Shown: positions 10,029-19,971 of the stretch, piece by piece
Layout of the letters: every line of letters starts with the position of its first letter
How positions within the stretch are numbered: position 1 is the stretch's first letter
Origin: Pseudomonas sp. RGM2987
Lineage (GTDB): Bacteria > Pseudomonadota > Gammaproteobacteria > Pseudomonadales > Pseudomonadaceae
NCBI RefSeq assembly: GCF_022952855.1
Contig: NZ_JALJDX010000208.1
Location: 18,352-82,351 of the forward strand
Direction: 5' to 3'
DNA: 64,000 bases
The notes under the pieces: model-generated
What the model was told of the DNA's origin: nothing
Seen by the model: the letters and a program-made list of their open reading frames with translations, nothing else
The model's database searches: none
Program-made: the position numbers and the translations under genes

Positions 10029-10061
10029 AAAAAAACCCGCACCTCTCACAAGGCACGGGTT
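10029..10061 (-). terminator. Probable intrinsic terminator of asd
   Basis: On the minus strand an AACCCG / CGGGTT stem, interrupted by a 2x2 internal loop and continued by CCT/AGG, is followed by seven T residues about 20 bp after the asd stop codon. Confidence 0.8.
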
Positions 10062-10080
10062 CTTTCACAGCCGCATCGAA

Positions 10081-11193
10081 TCAACGCTCGAGCAGGATCC
10101 GCAGCATGCGGCGCAGCGGTTCGGCCGCGCCCCACAGCAACTGGTCGCCGACGGTGAAGGCGCCGACGAACTGCGAGCCCATGTTCAGTTTGCGCAGGCG
10201 GCCCACCGGCACGTTCAGGGTGCCGGTGACCTTGGTCGGGCTCAGCTCCTGCATGCTGATGTCGCGGTTGTTCGGCACCAGCTTGACCCAAGGGTTGTGC
10301 TGGCTGATCAGCCCCTCGATGTCGGCGATCGGCACGTCCTTGTTCAGCTTGATGGTCAGCGCCTGGCTATGGCAGCGCATGGCGCCGATGCGCACGCAGA
10401 TGCCGTCCACCGGGATCGGGCTCTTGAAGCGACCCAGGATCTTGTTGGTTTCGGCCTGGGCCTTCCACTCTTCACGGCTCTGGCCGTTCGGCAGCTCTTT
10501 GTCGATCCATGGGATCAGGCTGCCGGCCAGCGGCACACCGAAGTTCTCGGTCGGGTACGCATCGCTGCGCATCGCTTCGGCAACCTTGCGGTCGATGTCC
10601 AGGATGGCGCTGGCCGGGTTGGCCAGGTCATCGGCGACGGCAGCGTGGGTCGCGCCCATCTGCTTGATCAGCTCACGCATGTTCTGCGCGCCGGCGCCCG
10701 ATGCCGCCTGGTAGGTCATGGCACTCATCCACTCCACCAGGCCGGCTTCGAACAGCCCGCCCAAGCCCATCAGCATCAGGCTGACGGTGCAGTTGCCACC
10801 GATGTAGTTCTTGGTGCCCGCATCCAGCTGCTGGTCGATGACCTTACGGTTCACCGGATCGAGGATGATCACCGCGTCGTCCTGCATCCGCAGGCTGGAA
10901 GCGGCGTCGATCCAGTAGCCCTGCCAGCCGGCTTCACGCAGCTTGGGGAAGACTTCGCTGGTGTAGTCGCCACCCTGGCAGGTCAGGATCACGTCAAGGG
11001 TCTTGAGCTCGTCGATGCTGTAGGCATCCTTGAGCGCACCGGTGTCCTTGCCCACGGACGGGCCTTGGCCACCGACATTGGAAGTGGTGAAGAACACCGG
11101 TTCAATGAGATCGAAATCCTGCTCTTCCAGCATTCGCTGCATGAGCACGGAACCGACCATGCCGCGCCAACCGATCAGACCTACACGTTTCAT
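10081..11193 (-). CDS. asd: Aspartate-semialdehyde dehydrogenase
   Basis: Asd reduces aspartyl phosphate to aspartate semialdehyde with NADPH, feeding lysine, diaminopimelate, methionine and threonine synthesis. The 370-residue protein has GWRGMVGS near the N-terminus and the catalytic Cys135 in GGNCTVSLM, the same number as in E. coli. The start [14 protein letters not shown] is the family start. Unlike the neighbouring paralogue, all active-site residues that I can check are present. It follows leuB, from which it is separated by a likely terminator. Confidence 0.98.
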   Translation of the reverse strand: MKRVGLIGWRGMVGSVLMQRMLEEQDFDLIEPVFFTTSNVGGQGPSVGKDTGALKDAYSIDELKTLDVILTCQGGDYTSEVFPKLREAGWQGYWIDAASSLRMQDDAVIILDPVNRKVIDQQLDAGTKNYIGGNCTVSLMLMGLGGLFEAGLVEWMSAMTYQAASGAGAQNMRELIKQMGATHAAVADDLANPASAILDIDRKVAEAMRSDAYPTENFGVPLAGSLIPWIDKELPNGQSREEWKAQAETNKILGRFKSPIPVDGICVRIGAMRCHSQALTIKLNKDVPIADIEGLISQHNPWVKLVPNNRDISMQELSPTKVTGTLNVPVGRLRKLNMGSQFVGAFTVGDQLLWGAAEPLRRMLRILLER

Positions 11194-11210
11194 CGCAACT
11201 ACACCTATAC

Positions 11211-11241
11211 AAAAGTGGGCCACCGTCGAAGCGGTGGGCCC
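11211..11241 (-). terminator. Probable terminator between leuB and asd
   Basis: On the minus strand, just after the leuB stop, a GC-rich stem (CACCG / CGGTG extended by GGGC / GCCC with one bulged base, loop of about six) is followed by ACTTTTG. The short T run makes it a moderate rather than a strong intrinsic terminator. Confidence 0.55.
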
Positions 11242-11247
11242 GAGAGA

Positions 11248-12330
11248 TTACAGATTCCGCAGCGCGGCGACTACTGCGTCGCCCATTTGCTGGGTACCGA
11301 CTTTGGTACAACCGGCCGACCAGATGTCGCCCGTGCGCAAGCCCTGGTCCAACACCACGCTGACCGCCTGCTCGATGGCATCGGCGGCGTCCGTGAGGTT
11401 GAAGCTGTAGCGCAGCATCATCGACACCGACAAGATGGTCGCCAGCGGGTTGGCAATACCCTGCCCCGCGATGTCCGGCGCCGAACCGTGGCACGGCTCG
11501 TACATACCCTTGTTGTGGGTGTCCAGGGAGGCCGACGGCAGCATGCCGATGGAGCCGGTGAGCATCGACGCCTGGTCTGACAGGATGTCGCCAAACAGGT
11601 TATCGGTGACGATCACATCGAACTGCTTCGGCGCACGCACCAGTTGCATGGCAGCGTTGTCGACGTACATGTGGCTGAGTTCGACGTCCGGGTAATCCTT
11701 GGCCACCTGCTCGACCACTTCACGCCACAGTTGGCTGGAAGCAAGCACGTTGGCCTTGTCCACCGAGCACAGCTTCTTGCCACGCACCCGCGCCATGTCG
11801 AAACCGACCCGGGCGATCCGGCGGATTTCGCTTTCGCTGTACGGCAGGGTGTCGTAGGCCTGGCGCTCGCCGTTTTCCAGCTCGCGAGTGCCACGCGGAG
11901 CGCCGAAGTAGATACCGCCGGTCAGCTCACGGACGATCAGGATGTCCAGGCCGGAGACGATTTCCGGTTTCAGGCTCGAAGCGTCGGCCAGTTGCGGATA
12001 AAGGATCGCCGGCCGCAGGTTGCCGAACAGGCCCAGTTGCGCGCGAATCTTCAGCAGGCCGCGCTCAGGGCGGATGTCCCGCTCGATCTTGTCCCATTTC
12101 GGGCCGCCCACGGCTCCCAGCAGCACCGCATCGGCGGCGCGGGCGCGGTCCAGGGTTTCGTCGGCCAGGGGCACGCCGTGTTTGTCGATGGCGGCGCCGC
12201 CGATCACGTCATGGCTGAGTTCGAAGCCCAGGCCATATTTGTCATTGGCCAGCTCCAGGACCTTGACCGCTTCGGCCATGATTTCCGGGCCAATACCGTC
12301 GCCTGGGAGAATCAGAATCTGCTTGCTCAT
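11248..12330 (-). CDS. leuB: 3-isopropylmalate dehydrogenase
   Basis: LeuB oxidises and decarboxylates 3-isopropylmalate with NAD to give 2-oxoisocaproate, the third leucine-specific step. The 360-residue protein starts [18 protein letters not shown], with the GDGIGPE signature, and contains TGGIYFG and [11 protein letters not shown] typical of the family. A 22-residue upstream extension is open but does not look like family sequence. A short intercistronic hairpin lies between the methyltransferase gene and this start. Confidence 0.98.
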   Translation of the reverse strand: MSKQILILPGDGIGPEIMAEAVKVLELANDKYGLGFELSHDVIGGAAIDKHGVPLADETLDRARAADAVLLGAVGGPKWDKIERDIRPERGLLKIRAQLGLFGNLRPAILYPQLADASSLKPEIVSGLDILIVRELTGGIYFGAPRGTRELENGERQAYDTLPYSESEIRRIARVGFDMARVRGKKLCSVDKANVLASSQLWREVVEQVAKDYPDVELSHMYVDNAAMQLVRAPKQFDVIVTDNLFGDILSDQASMLTGSIGMLPSASLDTHNKGMYEPCHGSAPDIAGQGIANPLATILSVSMMLRYSFNLTDAADAIEQAVSVVLDQGLRTGDIWSAGCTKVGTQQMGDAVVAALRNL

Positions 12331-12351
12331 GCTTTCCTCGTTTGTTCTATC

Positions 12352-12370
12352 GGTGCGTCCTGGACGCACC
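12352..12370 (-). other. Intercistronic hairpin between methyltransferase gene and leuB
   Basis: A perfect 8-bp stem (GGTGCGTC / GACGCACC) with a 3-nt loop lies in the 50-bp gap upstream of leuB. There is no T run, so it is more likely an mRNA processing, stability or translation element than a terminator. Confidence 0.55.
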
Positions 12371-12380
12371 CGGAAAAATG

Positions 12381-13145
12381 CTATCGCTCGGCCCACAGCA
12401 CCAGTACATCTGTACTGAACGAACCATCGGCCTCAATCTCAAAATATTCGCGCACTTCATCGCCCATCGAGCGTTGCAGCTCGAGAATCGCCCCCCGCAT
12501 CACCTCGGGGGTGCGCATGCGCTCGACCCAGGACTGGTATTCCAGCCGCAGGCGCTGGCGCGTGATGCTGCGGGTGTACAGCCCTGCCTCGCTGACGTGG
12601 CGCAACCACTCGGCGGCCGAATAATCGCGCACGTGACTGGTGTCGCGCAGCACCTCGATGCTTTGCAGGTAGGTGTCCAGCAACGGCGTGCCCGGGGACA
12701 GGATATCAATGAACGCCATCACCCCACCCGGCTTGAGCACGCGGCGCACTTCGCGCAACGCCAGGTTCAAGTCGCTCCAATGATGCGCCGAATAGCGGCT
12801 GAACACGAAATCGAACTCGCCATCGGCGAACGGCAGGCGCTCGGCGGCACCGCACACCGTGGTGATGTTGCCCAGGCCACGCTCCGTTGCCGCCGCAGCC
12901 ACGACGTCGAGCATCTGCTGGGACAGGTCGTAAGCCACGACCTCCCCGGCCAGGGGCGCGACGTGAAAACTCACATGCCCGGCACCGCAGCCGAGGTCCA
13001 GCACGCGGGCGCCGGCATGACCGGCAAGCTCAGCCTGTAGCAGCGCGAACTCAGCGCCCTGGGCGTGCACGGCACTGCTCAGGTAGGCCGAGGCCTGTTC
13101 ACCGAATTGCTTTTGTACGACTTGACTGTGGGCGGTGCTGGTCAT
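12381..13145 (-). CDS. SAM-dependent class I methyltransferase (UbiE/YcgJ-like)
   Basis: A 254-residue methyltransferase with SAM motif [14 protein letters not shown] at residues 48-60, the acidic motif II end (VAYDLS) and the post-motif [13 protein letters not shown]. The substrate cannot be read from sequence; the domain type is shared by menaquinone, ubiquinone and small-molecule methyltransferases. It lies inside the leu cluster between leuD and leuB, a position also occupied by a methyltransferase-like gene in P. aeruginosa, so co-expression with leucine genes is likely. The start [14 protein letters not shown] was chosen because the 23 upstream residues come from a repeat element. Confidence 0.88.
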   Translation of the reverse strand: MTSTAHSQVVQKQFGEQASAYLSSAVHAQGAEFALLQAELAGHAGARVLDLGCGAGHVSFHVAPLAGEVVAYDLSQQMLDVVAAAATERGLGNITTVCGAAERLPFADGEFDFVFSRYSAHHWSDLNLALREVRRVLKPGGVMAFIDILSPGTPLLDTYLQSIEVLRDTSHVRDYSAAEWLRHVSEAGLYTRSITRQRLRLEYQSWVERMRTPEVMRGAILELQRSMGDEVREYFEIEADGSFSTDVLVLWAER

Positions 13146-13191
13146 GGGATTTCCTTTTGGGGTGTGGCCTTGTTGTGTCAGTACTGCCGCC

Positions 13192-13265
13192 TTCGCGAGC
13201 AAGCCCGCTCCCACATTGGATCAGCGGTGCTCACAAAACCCTGTGGGAGCGGGCTTGCCCGCGAA
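13192..13265. repeat. Inverted pair of REP-like units (family A)
   Basis: Two 24-bp units in opposite orientation, at about 13192-13216 and 13242-13265, lie between leuD and the methyltransferase gene, inside what is otherwise a leu operon. Confidence 0.88.
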
Positions 13266-13299
13266 GAGGCCGGCACTACTCACACCAATCTCAGGTCAA

Positions 13300-13944
13300 T
13301 CAAGCGTCGCGAAACAACCAAGGCTGGCTCGCCCGATGCTTGGCTTCAAACGCCGCGATTGCCTCGCCGTCCTGCAACGTCAGGCCAATGTCGTCCAGGC
13401 CATTGAGCAGGCAATGCTTGCGGAACGCATCAATCTCGAACCCCAGCACCTTGCCGTCGGGACGGGTCACGGTCTGCGCCGCGAGGTCGATCTGCAACTG
13501 GTAGCCCGGGTTGGCCTCGACCTGCTGGAACAGCTCGTCCACTTCAGCGTCGCTGAGGATGATCGGCAGCAAGCCGTTCTTGAAGCTGTTGTTGAAGAAG
13601 ATGTCGGCGTAGCTCGGCGCGATGATGCTGCGAAAACCGTACTCTTCCAGCGCCCATGGCGCGTGCTCGCGGCTCGAACCGCAGCCGAAGTTCTCGCGGG
13701 CGAGCAACACGCTGGCACCCTGGTAGCGCTCGGCGTTGAGTACGAAATCCTTGTTCAGCGGGCGCCTGGAGTTGTCCTGGTACGGCTGACCGACATCCAG
13801 GTAACGCCATTCGTCGAACAGGTTCGGGCCGAAGCCGGTGCGCTTGATGGATTTCAAGAACTGCTTGGGAATGATCTGGTCGGTGTCGACGTTGGCACGA
13901 TCCAAAGGCGCGACAAGACCGGTGTGCTGGGTAAAAGCTTTCAT
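13300..13944 (-). CDS. leuD: 3-isopropylmalate dehydratase small subunit
   Basis: LeuD is the swivelling small subunit that, with LeuC, isomerises 2-isopropylmalate to 3-isopropylmalate. The 214-residue length is normal; [17 protein letters not shown] is the family signature. The ATG is 11 bp after the leuC stop and has a GAAGGAGCG ribosome-binding site, so it is the second gene of a leuCD operon. Confidence 0.98.
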   Translation of the reverse strand: MKAFTQHTGLVAPLDRANVDTDQIIPKQFLKSIKRTGFGPNLFDEWRYLDVGQPYQDNSRRPLNKDFVLNAERYQGASVLLARENFGCGSSREHAPWALEEYGFRSIIAPSYADIFFNNSFKNGLLPIILSDAEVDELFQQVEANPGYQLQIDLAAQTVTRPDGKVLGFEIDAFRKHCLLNGLDDIGLTLQDGEAIAAFEAKHRASQPWLFRDA

Positions 13945-13955
13945 GCTGCGCTCCT

Positions 13956-15374
13956 TCAGATCAATTCGCGGACGTCGACGAAACGGCCGTTGACAGCTGC
14001 CGCCGCGGCCATGGCCGGGCTCACCAGGTGCGTACGGCCACCGGCGCCTTGACGGCCTTCGAAGTTACGGTTGGAGGTGGAAGCACAATGCTCGCCCGAC
14101 TCCAGGCGGTCCGGGTTCATCGCCAGGCACATCGAGCAGCCTGGTTCGCGCCATTCGAAACCGGCTTCGAGGAAAATCTTGTCCAGCCCTTCCGCTTCCG
14201 CCTGGGCCTTCACCAGCCCCGAGCCCGGCACCACGATGGCCTGCTTGATGGTCGAGGCCACCTTGCGGCCCTTGGCAATCACCGCAGCGGCGCGCAGGTC
14301 TTCGATCCGCGAGTTGGTGCAGGAACCAATGAACACGCGATCGAGCTGGATATCGGTGATCGCCTGGTTAGCGCTCAAGCCCATGTATTTCAAGGCACGG
14401 ACGATGGAGTCGCGCTTGACCAGGTCCATTTCCTTGGCCGGATCGGGTACGTTCTGGTCCACCGCCAATACCATCTCAGGCGATGTGCCCCAGCTGACTT
14501 GCGGCTTGATCTGCGCGGCGTCGAGCTCAACCACTGTGTCGAACTTCGCGTCGGCATCAGACACCAGGTCTTTCCAGGCTTCAACCGCCATATCCCATTC
14601 GGCGCCTTTGGGGGCGAACGGGCGGCCTTTGACGTAGGCCACGGTTTTTTCATCGGCGGCCACCAGCCCGACGCGGGCACCGGCCTCGATGGACATGTTG
14701 CAGATGGTCATGCGGCCTTCGACGGACAAGTCGCGAATCGCGCTGCCGGCGAACTCAATGGCATGGCCGTTACCACCGGCGGTGCCGATCTTGCCGATCA
14801 CGGCCAGGACGATGTCCTTGGCGGTCACGCCGAACGGCAACTGGCCTTCGACGCGCACCAGCATGTTCTTCATTTTCTTGGCAACCAGGCACTGGGTGGC
14901 GAGCACATGCTCGACCTCGGATGTGCCAATGCCATGGGCCAGGGCCCCGAAAGCACCGTGGGTCGAGGTGTGGGAGTCGCCGCAGACCACGGTCATGCCG
15001 GGCAAGGTCGCACCCTGCTCCGGGCCGATCACATGGACGATGCCCTGGCGCACGTCATTCATTTTGAATTCGACGATGCCGTACTCGTCACAGTTATCGT
15101 CGAGGGTCTGAACCTGCAAACGAGAAACCTGGTCGGCAATGGCTTCGATGCCGCCCTTGCGCTCCGGGGTGGTCGGTACGTTGTGGTCCGGGGTCGCGAT
15201 GTTGGCATCGATGCGCCATGGCTTGCGCCCGGCCAGGCGCAGGCCTTCGAAGGCTTGCGGCGAAGTCACTTCGTGGATGATGTGACGGTCGATGTAGATC
15301 AGCGCGGAGCCATCGTCGCGCTGCTTGACCAAATGCGAATCCCAGAGCTTGTCGTAGAGCGTTTTGCCGGCCAT
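13956..15374 (-). CDS. leuC: 3-isopropylmalate dehydratase large subunit
   Basis: LeuC carries the [4Fe-4S] cluster of isopropylmalate isomerase in leucine synthesis. The 472-residue protein has the cluster ligands in GSCTNSR and [10 protein letters not shown]. The start [11 protein letters not shown] was chosen over one five codons upstream because it has GAGGAA about 10 nt in front and matches the family. It is the first gene of the leu cluster and is divergent from a LysR-type regulator 154 bp away. Confidence 0.98.
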   Translation of the reverse strand: MAGKTLYDKLWDSHLVKQRDDGSALIYIDRHIIHEVTSPQAFEGLRLAGRKPWRIDANIATPDHNVPTTPERKGGIEAIADQVSRLQVQTLDDNCDEYGIVEFKMNDVRQGIVHVIGPEQGATLPGMTVVCGDSHTSTHGAFGALAHGIGTSEVEHVLATQCLVAKKMKNMLVRVEGQLPFGVTAKDIVLAVIGKIGTAGGNGHAIEFAGSAIRDLSVEGRMTICNMSIEAGARVGLVAADEKTVAYVKGRPFAPKGAEWDMAVEAWKDLVSDADAKFDTVVELDAAQIKPQVSWGTSPEMVLAVDQNVPDPAKEMDLVKRDSIVRALKYMGLSANQAITDIQLDRVFIGSCTNSRIEDLRAAAVIAKGRKVASTIKQAIVVPGSGLVKAQAEAEGLDKIFLEAGFEWREPGCSMCLAMNPDRLESGEHCASTSNRNFEGRQGAGGRTHLVSPAMAAAAAVNGRFVDVRELI

Positions 15375-15447
15375 CAGACGGTTCCTCATCAGCTTGTTTC
15401 TATGCCCTGGGTCTTGAATTCAATAACCCCTTGGCTTGTGAGGCTGA

Positions 15448-15476
15448 ATGCTATGGGGTTACATTAAATAACTCAA
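15448..15476 (-). promoter_or_regulatory. Probable sigma-70 promoter of leuC
   Basis: Read on the minus strand, TTGAGT and TAGCAT are separated by exactly 17 bp, about 75 bp upstream of the leuC start. Each hexamer has four consensus bases. The spacing and position make it the best promoter candidate for the leu cluster. Confidence 0.6.
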
Positions 15477-15489
15477 ATTCATATTTTTC

Positions 15490-15500
15490 ATGCTTTGCAT
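15490..15500. promoter_or_regulatory. Candidate LysR-type operator
   Basis: A perfect dyad ATGC-TTT-GCAT lies in the leuC/LysR intergenic region, 13 bp upstream of the leuC -35 hexamer and 28 bp before the LysR start. The position fits activation of leuC with autoregulation, as is common for LysR family proteins; binding is an inference. Confidence 0.4.
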
Positions 15501-15528
15501 AACCAACTGGAATTCGAACGGAATCGCC

Positions 15529-16419
15529 ATGGACCTCGCCAATCTCAACGCTTTCATTGCCATCGCCGAGACCGGCAGTTTCTCGGGTGCCGGGGAACGT
15601 TTGCACCTGACGCAGCCGGCCATCAGCAAGCGGATTGCCGGGCTTGAACAGCAGCTCAAGGTGCGCCTGTTCGACCGCCTGGGTCGTGAGGTGGGCTTGA
15701 CCGAGGCCGGCCGGGCCCTGCTGCCACGGGCCTATCAGATTCTCAACGTGCTGGACGATACCCGCCGCGCCCTGACCAACCTGACCGGCGAAGTGACCGG
15801 CCGACTGACCCTCGCCACCAGCCACCACATCGGCCTGCACCGCCTGCCGCCTTTATTAAGGGAATTCACCCGCCGCTACCCACAGGTCGCACTGGATATC
15901 CAGTTCCTGGATTCGGAAGTGGCCTACGAGGAAATCCTCCATGGCCGGGCGGAACTGGCGGTCATCACGCTCGCCCCCGAGCCGCACACGCTGGTGCGCG
16001 CCACGCCGGTATGGGACGACCCGCTGGATTTCGTGGTGGCCCCGGAGCACGTGCTGCTGGAAAACGGCGCGGTCAGCCTGGCGGACATCGCCCTGCATCC
16101 GGCGGTGTTCCCCGGCGGCAACACCTTCACCCATCACATCGTGCAGCGACTGTTCGAGGCCCAGGGCCTGACGCCCAACATCGCCATGAGCACGAATTAT
16201 CTGGAAACCATAAAGATGATGGTCTCCATCGGCCTGGCCTGGAGCGTTTTGCCGCGCACCATGCTCGACGAACAGGTGGCGCGCATTCCTTTGCCAGGCA
16301 TACAGCTCAGTCGCCAGCTAGGCTATATCTTGCATACCGAACGGACGCTTTCGAATGCTGCACGGGCTTTCATGGCCTTACTGGATGCACAAATCGATCT
16401 GCCAGGGACAACGGCATAG
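15529..16419 (+). CDS. LysR-type transcriptional regulator, divergent from leuC
   Basis: A 296-residue LTTR: winged helix-turn-helix at about 1-60 (MDLANLNAFIAIAETGSFS, then LHLTQPAISKRIAGLEQQL) and a type 2 periplasmic-binding-like effector domain to the end. It is divergent from leuC with a promoter and a dyad between them, so control of leucine synthesis is the simplest inference; a LysR gene holds the same place in P. aeruginosa. The start MDLANLNAF follows family length; 13 upstream codons are open but unlikely. Confidence 0.92.
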   Translation: MDLANLNAFIAIAETGSFSGAGERLHLTQPAISKRIAGLEQQLKVRLFDRLGREVGLTEAGRALLPRAYQILNVLDDTRRALTNLTGEVTGRLTLATSHHIGLHRLPPLLREFTRRYPQVALDIQFLDSEVAYEEILHGRAELAVITLAPEPHTLVRATPVWDDPLDFVVAPEHVLLENGAVSLADIALHPAVFPGGNTFTHHIVQRLFEAQGLTPNIAMSTNYLETIKMMVSIGLAWSVLPRTMLDEQVARIPLPGIQLSRQLGYILHTERTLSNAARAFMALLDAQIDLPGTTA

Positions 16420-16488
16420 GTTGTGCTACTCCTATAGAGCCGCACTGCCCGTGCCTAACGCCCCAACCTGCTCAAGGCCCGCTATACA

Positions 16489-19400
16489 ATGCCCAATCCC
16501 GCTGACCACATCCCACCCCTGCCGCGTATCCAGGCGCTTGACCCGAAACGGTCCGAGCAAAGCTGGGACAGTGCGCCGCAGTTGCTGGCCGCCCTGAACG
16601 GCGCGCGACTGGGAGCCTGGTCATGGGACATCGAGACCGGGCAAATCAGTTGGTCCCGAGGCACCCAGGCGCTGTTCGGATTCGACCCGCGCCAGCCGCT
16701 GCCCACCGATGTCGACTACCTGGACCTGCTGCTGCCCGAGGACCGGGCGAGGGCCATCCGCGCCTTCCATGCGGCGGTTGCCGGCGCACCGTTGGAACAG
16801 GCGATGCATCACCGCATCGTCTGGCCCGATGGCAGCCTGCACTGGCTGGAAATCAACGGCAGCGTGTTACCCGACAAGCACGGCCGCCCGCGCATGATCG
16901 GCGTGATCCGCGAGATCACCCACCAGCGCGAGCGCGAACAGGCCCTGCGCAGTTCGGAAAAGCGCTTCGCGACGCTGTTTCATCTTTGCCCGAACATGGT
17001 CTTGCTGACCCGCCAGGAAGATGGGCTGATCATCGAAGCCAACAAATATTTCGAAAGCCTGTTTGGCTGGCCGTTGCACGACATCATCGGCCGCACGACG
17101 CTGGAACTGGGCCTGTGGGTGCAACCTTCGCAGCGGGCAAAACTGCTCGAAGCGATCCAGGCCAAAGGCGAACTGGCAAGCATGGAGGTGCAATTGCGGG
17201 CCAGTAACGAGCTGGTTCACACCGGTCTTCTCAGCGCGCAGAAGGTCGAAATCGAAGGCCAGCCCTACTTGCTCAGTACCTTCCTCGACACCACCGAGCG
17301 CAAACAGGCCGAACAGGCGCTCAAGGACAGCCAGGAACGCCTCGACCTGGCCCTCGATTCGGCGCAATTGGGTACATGGGACTGGCACATCCCCAGCGGC
17401 ATGCTCTACGGCTCGGCCCGGGCCGCGCAGCTCCATGGCCTGGAACCCAAGCCATTCCATGAATCGTTCGACGCGTTTTTCGACGGCGTGCCCACCGAAG
17501 AACGCAACAACATGCGTAACGCCTATCGCAGCCTGCGCGAAGGCCCGGCCGGCAACTACCAACTGACCTACCGCGTGCAACTGCCGGACGGCAGCTCGCG
17601 CTACCTGGAAAGCCGTGCCCGGCTCTATCGCAACGACGACGGCAGCCCGTTGCGCATGGCCGGGACGCTGCTGGACATCACCGACCAGGTCGAACGCGAA
17701 CAGAGCCTGGCGGCGTCGGAAGAAAAATTCGCCACGCTGTTTCATGTCAGCCCGGATCCGATTTGCGTCACCCACCAGGACACTGGGCGATTCCTTGAGA
17801 TCAACTCCAGTTTCAGCCAGACCTTCGGCTGGGTCGCCAGTGACGTAATCGACCGTACCGCCGATGAAATTGGGCTCTGGGATGCCCCGGGCAGCAGCCT
17901 GCAACGCATTGAACGAGTGATCCGCGAGCAGTCCCTGAACAACGTCGCCATCGTCGTCCATCACAAGAACGGTCAACCGCTGACCTGCGTGATCTCCAGC
18001 CGGCAGATCAACGTCGGTAATCAACCGTGCATCGTCACCACCCTGCGGGACATCACCCAACAGCAGCGCTCCGAAGCGGCGCTCAAGGCCAGCGAAGAGA
18101 AATTCGCCAAGGCGTTCCACTCAAGTCCCGACGCCATCACCATCACCGAAAGGGAAAGCGGCCGCTACCTGGAGGTCAACGATGGGTTCTGCCGCCTGAC
18201 CGGCTACCGTGCCGACGAGGTGGTTGGCCACACGGTCTATGAGGTCGGCATCTGGGCCGAAGAAAAACAGCGCAATAGCCTGCTGACCGAGCTGCAACTC
18301 AAGGGCCGCGTGCATCATCAGGAGATGCTCGGGCGCAACAAACGTGGAGAAATCCTCACCGTGGAGGTGTCGGTCGAGCCCATCACGCTCAACGAAACCG
18401 CCTGCCTGCTGCTGACCGCCCGGGACGTGAGCCTGCTGCGCAACGCCGAAGCCCAGATCCGCCACCTCGCCTATCACGATCCACTGACCAACCTGCCCAA
18501 CCGGGCGCTGCTGATGGACCGGCTGAGCCAGCAGATCGCCCTGCTCAAGCGCCACAACTTACGCGGCGCCCTGCTGTTCCTTGACCTGGACCACTTCAAG
18601 CACATCAATGACTCCCTGGGTCATCCGGTGGGTGACACGGTGCTGAAGATCATCACCGCGCGCCTGGAGGCCAGCGTACGCCTGGAAGACACCGTGGCGC
18701 GGCTGGGCGGCGACGAATTCGTGGTGCTGCTCAGCGGCCTGGAAGGCAGCCGCGCCGTCGTCAGCGAACAAGTGCAGAACCTGGCCGATACATTGCGCGA
18801 ACTGCTTTCAGAGCCCATGTCCCTGGATGGTCAACGGTTGCAAGTCACGCCGAGCATCGGCATGGCGCTGATTCCCGATCATGGCTCGACCCCGGCCGAC
18901 CTGCTCAAGCGCGCCGACATCGCGCTGTACCGTGCCAAGGATTCGGGGCGCAACACCTCACAGATGTTCCACGCCACCATGCAAAAAGCCGCCAGCGAAC
19001 GGCTGCGCATGGAAACGGACCTGCGCCAGGCCTTGGCCCGTGGCGAGTTCAGCTTGCATTTCCAACCCCAGGTCGATGCCCGGAACAATCGCATCATTGG
19101 CGCCGAGGCCCTGGTTCGCTGGCATCACCCGGAACTGGGCGCCCAATCGCCTAACGAATTCATCAAGGTGCTGGAAGACAGCGGACTGATCCTGGAAGTG
19201 GGCACCTGGATCCTCGATGAAGCCTGCGACGGCTTCAAGCAACTGATCGCCAAAGGCAAGGTCGACCCGCGGCAGTTCAGCCTGTGTGTAAACATCAGTC
19301 CGCGCCAATTTCGCCAGAGCGACTTTGTCGAGCGCATCGAAAACAGCCTCGCCTCCCACGGTCTGCCCTGTTCCATGCTGAAGCTGGAAATTACCGAAGG

Positions 19401-19767
19401 CATCGTGATCCAGAACCTGGACGACACCATCGGCAAAATGCGCCGACTCAAGAAACTCGGGGTCAGCTTCGCCATGGACGACTTCGGTACCGGTTATTCG
19501 TCGCTGACCTACCTCAAGCGCCTACCGGTGGACACGCTGAAGATCGACCAGTCATTCGTGCGCGATGCCACCAGTGACCCCAACGACGCGGAAATCATCC
19601 GCGCCATCGTTGCCATGGCCCGCAGTCTCAACCTGGAAATGATTGCCGAAGGCGTGGAGACCCTGGAGCAGTTGCACTTTTTGCAGGGGCTTGATTGCCA
19701 TTTGTACCAGGGCTATCTGCACAGCCGACCGTTGCCGCTGGAGGCGTTTGAGCGGTTGTTGCCGTAA
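16489..19767 (+). CDS. Soluble diguanylate cyclase/phosphodiesterase with five PAS domains, GGDEF and EAL
   Basis: A 1092-residue cyclic-di-GMP enzyme with no predicted membrane helix. Five PAS/PAC units follow each other at about 40-145, 155-270, 283-410, 412-530 and 533-655, then GGDEF (660-830; active motif GGDEF near 741-745) and EAL (838-1090; EAL near 873-875 and DDFGTGYSSL). Both catalytic signatures look intact, so synthesis, degradation or both are possible. PAS domains suggest sensing of a small ligand, redox state or light; no cofactor can be assigned by eye. It starts 69 bp after the LysR gene on the same strand and may be partly co-transcribed. Confidence 0.93.
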   Translation: MPNPADHIPPLPRIQALDPKRSEQSWDSAPQLLAALNGARLGAWSWDIETGQISWSRGTQALFGFDPRQPLPTDVDYLDLLLPEDRARAIRAFHAAVAGAPLEQAMHHRIVWPDGSLHWLEINGSVLPDKHGRPRMIGVIREITHQREREQALRSSEKRFATLFHLCPNMVLLTRQEDGLIIEANKYFESLFGWPLHDIIGRTTLELGLWVQPSQRAKLLEAIQAKGELASMEVQLRASNELVHTGLLSAQKVEIEGQPYLLSTFLDTTERKQAEQALKDSQERLDLALDSAQLGTWDWHIPSGMLYGSARAAQLHGLEPKPFHESFDAFFDGVPTEERNNMRNAYRSLREGPAGNYQLTYRVQLPDGSSRYLESRARLYRNDDGSPLRMAGTLLDITDQVEREQSLAASEEKFATLFHVSPDPICVTHQDTGRFLEINSSFSQTFGWVASDVIDRTADEIGLWDAPGSSLQRIERVIREQSLNNVAIVVHHKNGQPLTCVISSRQINVGNQPCIVTTLRDITQQQRSEAALKASEEKFAKAFHSSPDAITITERESGRYLEVNDGFCRLTGYRADEVVGHTVYEVGIWAEEKQRNSLLTELQLKGRVHHQEMLGRNKRGEILTVEVSVEPITLNETACLLLTARDVSLLRNAEAQIRHLAYHDPLTNLPNRALLMDRLSQQIALLKRHNLRGALLFLDLDHFKHINDSLGHPVGDTVLKIITARLEASVRLEDTVARLGGDEFVVLLSGLEGSRAVVSEQVQNLADTLRELLSEPMSLDGQRLQVTPSIGMALIPDHGSTPADLLKRADIALYRAKDSGRNTSQMFHATMQKAASERLRMETDLRQALARGEFSLHFQPQVDARNNRIIGAEALVRWHHPELGAQSPNEFIKVLEDSGLILEVGTWILDEACDGFKQLIAKGKVDPRQFSLCVNISPRQFRQSDFVERIENSLASHGLPCSMLKLEITEGIVIQNLDDTIGKMRRLKKLGVSFAMDDFGTGYSSLTYLKRLPVDTLKIDQSFVRDATSDPNDAEIIRAIVAMARSLNLEMIAEGVETLEQLHFLQGLDCHLYQGYLHSRPLPLEAFERLLP

Positions 19768-19778
19768 TGCAAGCACCT

Positions 19779-19912
19779 TGTGGAGAGGGAGCTTGCTCCC
19801 GCTGGGCTGCGCAGCAGCCCCAAAAAGCGCGATACCGAATTGCCTGACACTCCCCGTCGGTAGCTCTCGGGGCTGCTTCGCACCCCAGCGGGAGCAAGCT
19901 CCCTCGCCACAG
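19779..19912. repeat. Long palindromic element (family B), copy 2
   Basis: The left arm has one mismatch (TGTGGAGAGGGAGC), the right arm is standard, and the inner segments GGGGCTGCTTCGC and GCTGGGCTGCGC are also complementary. It lies between the GGDEF-EAL gene and ibpA. Confidence 0.85.
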
Positions 19913-19927
19913 GGCGCGACACCCACA

Positions 19928-19960
19928 TGAAGAAGGGCGCCATTTAGGCGCCCTTCTTCA
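19928..19960. terminator. Bidirectional hairpin between convergent genes
   Basis: A perfect 14-bp stem (TGAAGAAGGGCGCC and its complement) with an ATTTA loop lies 11 bp beyond the ibpA stop and downstream of the GGDEF-EAL gene. There is no long T run on either side, but its position between converging genes and perfect stem suggest termination or 3'-end protection for both. Confidence 0.7.
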
Positions 19961-19971
19961 GTTGCGGTGCA

